Shown here: piece by piece, positions 60,301-64,000 of the stretch
How positions within the stretch are numbered: position 1 is the stretch's first letter
Layout: every line of letters begins with the position of its first letter
Source: Chitinophagales bacterium
Lineage (GTDB): Bacteria > Bacteroidota > Bacteroidia > Chitinophagales > UBA8649
NCBI GenBank assembly: GCA_020635975.1
Contig: JACJYT010000006.1
Location: 62,001 to 126,000 of the forward strand
Direction: 5' to 3'
DNA: 64,000 nt
The notes under the pieces: model-generated
Databases searched by the model: none
What the model was told of the DNA's origin: nothing
What the model saw: the letters and a program-made list of their open reading frames with translations, nothing else
Translations under genes and position numbers: made by a program

Positions 60301-60448
60301 AGTACCTGAGGCTGTAGATAAGCCAAGCAATGAGGAGATAGAATTATGGGGTGTAGATTATACCAAAATCATCCCCGTATTAGTTAAGGCTATTCAAGAA
60401 CAACAAGAAGAGATTAACTACTTGAAATCGCTAATAGAAAATCAATAA
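57347..60448 (+). CDS. Surface protein with YadA-like head repeats and C-terminal S74 chaperone domain
   Basis: 1033 residues. Signal peptide ('FCLCLSSVLLSFAQ'); 'NIGIGTANPDSSSKLDIQS' tail-fibre-like start; then two copies of a module: 'DEAYDGNGAGAGR...GAGTRMFFNPRKSAFRVG' near 105-165 and 'DAAYDEGGPGQGR...GAGTRMFFNPNKSALRAG' near 380-440. Each is followed by many 14-16-residue YadA head repeats ('S-x-A-x-G-x-N-x-A-x-G' type), a short set after the first and a long set (about 445-850) after the second. The C-terminus is a Peptidase_S74 intramolecular chaperone ('YSDRRIKSNIQELSYG', 'IGFIAQDLYEEVPEAV') with a coiled-coil end. It probably forms a trimeric beta-roll fibre. Confidence 0.88.
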   Translation: MKKILIFCLCLSSVLLSFAQHGNIGIGTANPDSSSKLDIQSIDKGLLIPRIALVSVDSTAPISAPALSLLIFNTTTNLELSPGFYFWDGNLWQKLSTANSTLGLDEAYDGNGAGAGRIIEADQGAVSIEGEDGFQVLGSLNLGAEMALSGAGTRMFFNPRKSAFRVGTVTSAQWDKDSLGLHSVAMGYNTLALGSFSNAMGLGSKARGFAAISFGNSNEANNTGSVAIGTSNKSSGLNSIALGNNNTVTGGTSLAMGYNNKLPSSISYALGSDLETFSIYETVLGRFNTSYSPNSSLAWHPNDRLLTLGNGTSAANKSDALIIYKNGDTRIFGTVRLGSIASNFSLPAVDGNSDQILVNNGSGALVWQDQTDKSNTLDAAYDEGGPGQGRSIIADNGAVSITGTDGFQIIGIHGSGETIQVSGAGTRMFFNPNKSALRAGRVIGNNWDADSIGNYSIALGYNNLAKGTNSISLGASNEAQAVNSICFGLGNIASEQGTGSFGNYNNSSGYFSHSFGNYNEASGSYSSCYGYNNTATGLYAMSLGYYSNSFGDFATSLGSFNTSSGNSSTAMGIENVAGAYAATATGYGSSAFGAQSFSMGQYTVAVGTNAIASGNSSSAIGSNSFAGGNFGNAGGENAFAFGDSCFADGEASFALGKNAYATGNYASSIGYNNTASFDGTVSLGYSNSATSPYASSFGLGNVSSGNSATSYGRYNTASGNYSISAGVSNEAIGTSSISMGYNNIANSSRSICIGSSNQSSNNYALSIGLNNQTQGEQSVSIGSTNLASGDFSYAIGTNNYTAGSQSFSIGHNNNAYANSLCLGSDNLASGNRSFTFGKGLIASSFNEVVVGCYNTPDPNPSAGWETTDNIFVVGNGVSALNTSNALVVRKRGTVGIQMDNPVYALNLPNNSDIDVGRARANAWTTYSDRRIKSNIQELSYGLQTILKLKPVSYFQHDSEENEKEIVISESGTPQIGFIAQDLYEEVPEAVDKPSNEEIELWGVDYTKIIPVLVKAIQEQQEEINYLKSLIENQ

Positions 60449-60449
60449 G

Positions 60450-62231
60450 ATGTTTAATTATAGCTATATAACTCTCTGTTGTGTTCTTTGCTCCTTTGCT
60501 CTAGTAGCTCGTGGACAAAATGAATTCTATATTCAAGGGGATAGTCTTTCTTCCACGATTGATGTGTTTTTGAATGGAAAACTTAGTAACCTTCCCACGC
60601 TATTTATTGATGGTTCTCTAATAAACCAAGGGGGGAAGCTAATTAATGATAGCAGCATTCTAGAAATTCGCTCCAACTTCAGTAACAACAGTTTTGCTAC
60701 GAACAGTTTTTATCAAAGTTCTGGAATAGAAAAATTTTCAGGGAGTAGCAATAGTAAGCTTACTGGCAATTTCAGCGGCGATAGCGCAAATTTCAACCAG
60801 CTACACTATCTCATCTTGGCTAAGGATAGCGCTCGAAATAGCCTGGACTTAGCAACGCCACTTCATCTGCATAAAAATGGCAGCTTAAACTTTGAAAATT
60901 TTGGCATATTGCGAACCGACACCTTATCCCATGGTAAACAAGGTGAACTCTATGCCAATTACCTTTTCTTACAAAACTCTTCCAATGCAGCTATAATGAA
61001 CCATGCTCTATCTTCTGGTGATAGTTCTAAATACTTGGAAGGAAGACTCCATTGGAAACTGGCGGATGGAGATAGCACCTATTTCTTACCTATAGGTGGT
61101 GAAGAAAATATGGAAGCCATGGCTATACAAATGAAAGGCGCAGCAATGCTCAGCATAGAAGCATATATTAGTGAAGCTGACAACATCGGTTCTTTGGCAG
61201 AAAGTGGCAGGGTGTTTCACGACATTGGAACCCCATTAACTAGCAATTCCACCATTGCTAGTTCTGGATGCAGCGCTGGTGCAGACGGCATCCTTGATTT
61301 AATTGAGTTAAATTTGGATGCTGCAATAGCTTGGCAAATAAATAATATATCGGATGGCAACTGGCAGACTTACGATCTAATCCTTTCCCCTTCTGCCCAA
61401 AATCAACTTAATATTTTCAACCCCATGCTAAGCAGCGGAAACTGCGAAAACATAGATCTTGTCTATCTATCCAATAATGGTATCCCAGGGGGAAACACCA
61501 GCCAGTACGTTTCTGGTGTTTCTCCCGCTTGGCCAAATACTAGCGCGTACATAGCTGCTCCAGCAGTAGAGCACCTTATCCAAGGCTTAAGTGGCTCTGC
61601 CCTATTTAATCAGACTACTTTTGGTATTTACGGGATACATAGCACAGAGGCCTCTAATGTTACTCTACCAGTTGAACTTTTGTTTTTAGAAGCTAAGGCT
61701 ATACAAAATGAATTTATTCAACTTAGTTGGGAAACCCTCAGCGAAATAAACAATAGTGGTTTTGAAATACTGAGAAGTGAAGACGGCATTAACTTTGAAT
61801 CTATTGCTTGGAAAATTGGAGCTGGCTCTTCAACTAGCTTGCAAGATTACTTTATTCACGACTACGAGGTAGAGCAAGGTCAAGTATACTACTACCGACT
61901 AAAACAGATTGATTTTGATGGTAGTGCCAGCTTAAGTGCCATTGTAAGTGCAAAACTCTTAGTAGAAAATGGAAGTACGCAAATTTGGGTTTACCCCAAC
62001 CCTATTCAAGCTAACACTTCTATCCATATACTAAGCGCTCAAGAAGATATAGCTACGCTCCAACTTTACGATGCCTTAGGTAAACTAATTTGGCAGCAAG
62101 AACAGAGCATAAAATCTGGAGAAACTATACTGTATCTACCTACTCTTCATTTGGCAGAAGGAAGCTATCGTCTTCAAGTTGCCCTAGCAAAGGAAAGTTA
62201 CAGTCAGCAGTTATTAAAACTGAACAAGTAG
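60450..62231 (+). CDS. T9SS-sorted surface protein paired with the S74 fibre
   Basis: 593 residues starting 1 base after the S74 gene's stop. Signal peptide ('LCSFALVARGQN'). The N-terminal region is beta-strand rich ('SNNSFATNSFYQSSGIEKFSGSSNSKLTGN'). Near 410-505 is a fibronectin-like segment ('LPVELLFLEAKAIQNEFIQLSWETLSEINNSGFEILRS'). The C-terminal Por sorting domain is 'QIWVYPNPIQANTSIHIL'. The pair is probably co-exported and displayed together. Specific function unknown. Confidence 0.83.
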   Translation: MFNYSYITLCCVLCSFALVARGQNEFYIQGDSLSSTIDVFLNGKLSNLPTLFIDGSLINQGGKLINDSSILEIRSNFSNNSFATNSFYQSSGIEKFSGSSNSKLTGNFSGDSANFNQLHYLILAKDSARNSLDLATPLHLHKNGSLNFENFGILRTDTLSHGKQGELYANYLFLQNSSNAAIMNHALSSGDSSKYLEGRLHWKLADGDSTYFLPIGGEENMEAMAIQMKGAAMLSIEAYISEADNIGSLAESGRVFHDIGTPLTSNSTIASSGCSAGADGILDLIELNLDAAIAWQINNISDGNWQTYDLILSPSAQNQLNIFNPMLSSGNCENIDLVYLSNNGIPGGNTSQYVSGVSPAWPNTSAYIAAPAVEHLIQGLSGSALFNQTTFGIYGIHSTEASNVTLPVELLFLEAKAIQNEFIQLSWETLSEINNSGFEILRSEDGINFESIAWKIGAGSSTSLQDYFIHDYEVEQGQVYYYRLKQIDFDGSASLSAIVSAKLLVENGSTQIWVYPNPIQANTSIHILSAQEDIATLQLYDALGKLIWQQEQSIKSGETILYLPTLHLAEGSYRLQVALAKESYSQQLLKLNK

Positions 62232-62291
62232 TTCGCTAGCATTTTTCCACATAAGTTTATAATTCTATCCTAGGCTAAATGTTATAGCCCT

Positions 62292-62299
62292 TACATTTG
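62292..62299 (+). promoter_or_regulatory. -7 box of thyA
   Basis: TACATTTG, an exact TAnnTTTG, 14 bases before the thyA ATG at 62314. Confidence 0.5.
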
Positions 62300-62313
62300 T
62301 ATAAAGAAACGTC

Positions 62314-63219
62314 ATGCAACAATACCACCAGCTTTTGCAACATATTCTGGATAATGGCTATCAAAAATCGGATAGGACAGGAACGGGAACTAAAAGTGTT
62401 TTTGGTTACCAAATGCGTTTTAACTTACAAGAAGGCTTCCCTTTACTCACCACTAAGAAAGTCTTTACTAAAGGGATTATTCATGAAGTTTTATGGTTTT
62501 TACAAGGCAATACCAATATTCAATACTTAGTAAAAAATGGGGTTGGAATATGGAATGAATGGCCCTTTCAAAGTTATTTAAAACAAAATAATTTGGAAGC
62601 TAGCTTTCCCAAGTATAGTGATGCATGGAAGGAGGAATTACAAAGATTTGTAGAAAGAATTAAAAGTGATGATCGCTTTGCTGAGCAATATGGAGAATTG
62701 GGTCCGGTTTATGGTAAACAATGGCGTAATTTTGAAGGCATTGATCAGATTAGCCAATTGATTCAAGATATTAAGAGCAGTCCAGATAGCAGAAGGCTAA
62801 TTGTTTCTGCATGGAACCCAAAAGACATCCCTGTTATGGCTCTGTCTGGTCTTCCACCCTGCCATACCTTGTTTCAGTTTTATGTTGCAGATGGAAAGCT
62901 GAGTTGCCAACTGTACCAAAGAAGCGCGGATGTTTTTTTAGGTGTCCCTTTCAATATTGCATCTTATGCATTAATCACCCACATGATAGCACAGGTTTGT
63001 GGTTTAGGTGTAGGCGATTTTGTTCATAGCTTTGGCGATGCCCATATTTATAACAATCATTTTGATCAAGTGAAGGAGCAACTAAGTAGAAACTTTCTAC
63101 CCATCCCCCAACTTAAATTAAATCCAGCTGTGAAATCTATCTTCGAATTCAAGTTTGAAGACATCAGCATAGAAAATTATCAAAGTCACCCAGCAATCAA
63201 AGCCCCCGTGGCAGTTTAA
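62314..63219 (+). CDS. thyA: Thymidylate synthase
   Basis: 301 residues; longer than the E. coli enzyme (264) by an insertion in the small domain near 85-130, as in the Lactobacillus form. 'DRTGTGTKSVFGYQMRF', catalytic Cys near 183 in 'LSGLPPCHTLFQFYV', and 'QRSADVFLGVPFNIASYALITHMIA'. It makes dTMP from dUMP with methylene-tetrahydrofolate. No folA gene follows in the window; an unrelated small secreted protein gene comes next. Confidence 0.96.
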   Translation: MQQYHQLLQHILDNGYQKSDRTGTGTKSVFGYQMRFNLQEGFPLLTTKKVFTKGIIHEVLWFLQGNTNIQYLVKNGVGIWNEWPFQSYLKQNNLEASFPKYSDAWKEELQRFVERIKSDDRFAEQYGELGPVYGKQWRNFEGIDQISQLIQDIKSSPDSRRLIVSAWNPKDIPVMALSGLPPCHTLFQFYVADGKLSCQLYQRSADVFLGVPFNIASYALITHMIAQVCGLGVGDFVHSFGDAHIYNNHFDQVKEQLSRNFLPIPQLKLNPAVKSIFEFKFEDISIENYQSHPAIKAPVAV

Positions 63220-63266
63220 TAGAATTTTATCTTCCATGCTTAAACAAAATTGACCAAAAAAAATAA

Positions 63267-63283
63267 TTTGGACTTAGTCCAAA
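63267..63283. promoter_or_regulatory. Perfect palindrome, likely operator
   Basis: TTTGGACT-T-AGTCCAAA, 8+1+8 bases. It lies 55 bases upstream of a TACATTTG -7 box (63338-63345) that would serve the small secreted protein gene. No T tract follows, so it is not a standard terminator for thyA. Confidence 0.5.
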
Positions 63284-63362
63284 CGTAAAGGTTTTGTTAA
63301 TGCTAAACATTTCTTCACTTAAAAACTAGAGGCAAAGTACATTTGCTAAGCAAATAGTAAAA

Positions 63363-63740
63363 GTGTTTTTAGTCAACTTTATATTTTTATTTCTAAGTTC
63401 TTTCGTTCAAGTCCATCTTGGAACTAATTGGGTAGATTTAGACACTAAACTAAACAAGTCTCCAAACGAAAATTGGCTTTCTTTTGTCATGGAAAGTCAG
63501 GACTTACAGTTAAGCAATGAGACCGAGTCTAGCTTTCATTTTCATTTAAAAGCAGAACTAGAGAACGAAGAAGAAGAGCTAGAAGATCACTTTAGTGAAA
63601 AAGCTCCTGCGTTTCTTGAAATATTTAGTTTCCATAACTCCGATATTGCATCAATAGGAACTAAATCCTATACTAGCAACAAGTATAATTTTCATGCAGA
63701 AATACCCTTACGCATTCTGCATCAAGTCTTTCTAATTTAG
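63363..63740 (+). CDS. Small secreted protein, function unknown
   Basis: 125 residues beginning with GTG at 63363. The N-terminal ~20 residues are hydrophobic ('LVNFIFLFLSSFVQVHLG'), so it is probably exported. The middle is acidic with His ('FHFHLKAELENEEEELEDHF'), and the end is 'YNFHAEIPLRILHQVFLI'. I do not recognise a family; the His/Glu cluster could bind a metal. It lies between the palindrome and the hairpin at 63810. Confidence 0.6.
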   Translation: MFLVNFIFLFLSSFVQVHLGTNWVDLDTKLNKSPNENWLSFVMESQDLQLSNETESSFHFHLKAELENEEEELEDHFSEKAPAFLEIFSFHNSDIASIGTKSYTSNKYNFHAEIPLRILHQVFLI

Positions 63741-63809
63741 ACAAGCACTCTAGGCTATCATCCTAGAAAAAAATTCTTATGTAATTCAGATCCAGCGCAG
63801 AGCTGCATA

Positions 63810-63842
63810 CGCTAGGTGAATAGGCATGCCTATGAGCTAGCG
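63810..63842. other. Nested palindrome/hairpin
   Basis: CGCTAG (63810-63815) and CTAGCG (63837-63842) enclose the perfect 14-base palindrome ATAGGCATGCCTAT (63820-63833). There is no T tract, so it is not a terminator. It could be a regulator site or an RNA hairpin before the lipoprotein gene at 63929. Confidence 0.55.
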
Positions 63843-63928
63843 TTTCTAGCTTGCCCATGCTACTTTCCCCTAAGCATAAGTATTCATATCCAATTTTTAA
63901 TCATTTATATATAAAATCTAACAAAAAG

Positions 63929-64000
63929 ATGAAAAAAGCATTTAATCTATTTCTGCTACTAAATCTAATCCTCGCTAGTTGCAGTCACCAAGAAACCAAA
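63929..64000 (+). CDS. Lipoprotein, 5' end only
   Basis: Twenty-four codons are visible, running off the window: a basic start, a Leu-rich core and the lipobox 'LILASCSH'. The ATG at 63929 follows an A-rich stretch (ACAAAAAG), as usual for starts in this phylum. Only the signal peptide is present, so no function can be given. Confidence 0.7.
   Translation, partial: MKKAFNLFLLLNLILASCSHQETK

Noticed and set aside
57347..60448. Prophage tail-fibre region
   Set aside because: The S74 domain is phage-like, but there is a signal peptide, no other phage gene nearby, and a T9SS partner downstream.
62297..62530. 77-codon frame overlapping the thyA start
   Set aside because: It is out of frame with thyA, whose conserved motifs begin at 62314; no independent support.

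Overview
The window is an AT-rich bacterial chromosome segment that points clearly to the phylum Bacteroidota; I cannot fix the class. Supporting signs are Por-type (T9SS) C-terminal sorting tails, a CzcA-type efflux pump fused to a TolC-type outer-membrane domain, DUF349 repeats, imelysin, a fused two-domain lycopene cyclase, a CruF/CrtD carotenoid pair, and repeated TAnnTTTG -7 boxes (several with TTTG about 20 bases upstream) in place of enteric -35/-10 promoters. No phage, transposase, rRNA, tRNA or CRISPR was seen. One RNA gene, RNase P RNA (rnpB), is present.

Layout. 1-1205: 5' part of a secreted propeller-like protein. 1206-1908: gene-free region with two arrays phased at exactly 8 nt around an inverted-repeat segment. 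1909-7377: a heme-monooxygenase-like gene under a likely iron operator, a DUF349 protein, a DUF4197 lipoprotein, cinA and phenylalanine hydroxylase. 7439-10627: three overlapping genes, Rieske oxygenase, CrtU-type carotene desaturase/methyltransferase and lycopene cyclase. 10665-18255: heavy-metal RND efflux operon with its two-component system. 18340-27854: a second carotenoid block (crtB, crtI, ECF sigma factor, CarH-like MerR regulator, cruF, crtD), coupled to ribBA and two glycosyltransferases. 27929-41783: pyrB-pyrR, cell-wall enzymes, sulfotransferase, acyltransferase, mutS, a GNAT/nitrilase fusion and a methyltransferase. 41916-45635: porin, imelysin and di-heme oxidoreductase, a likely iron-responsive operon. 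45753-51604: rnpB, an NtrC-type regulator, rnz, a STAS protein and clpC. 51818-62231: lipoproteins, two T9SS-sorted surface proteins and a 1033-residue YadA-head/S74 protein. 62314-64000: thyA, a small secreted protein and the start of a lipoprotein.

The main system is carotenoid synthesis. crtB and crtI make lycopene; the cyclase makes beta-type rings; CrtU is expected to aromatise a ring; the Rieske partner could oxidise that aromatic end group; CruF and CrtD could hydrate and desaturate an acyclic end. No CrtZ or CrtW is present in the window. The CarH-like regulator carries the W-x9-E-H and lower-His signatures of adenosylcobalamin light sensing. Just downstream of it, in front of the sigma-crtI-crtB operon, lie two copies of TGTTTAA-N16-TTAAACA. 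Together these suggest a light-controlled pathway to an oxygenated aromatic carotenoid that I cannot match to a described Bacteroidota product.

A second regulatory find is a nearly identical direct repeat (TTTTAAG-N4-TTTTAAG) upstream of the metal-efflux response regulator and upstream of the pump, where it overlaps the stop codon of the kinase gene. A third is a shared ATTTAG-[A/T]-CTAATTA element inside the promoters of the heme-monooxygenase gene and the porin-imelysin operon, a candidate Fur box.
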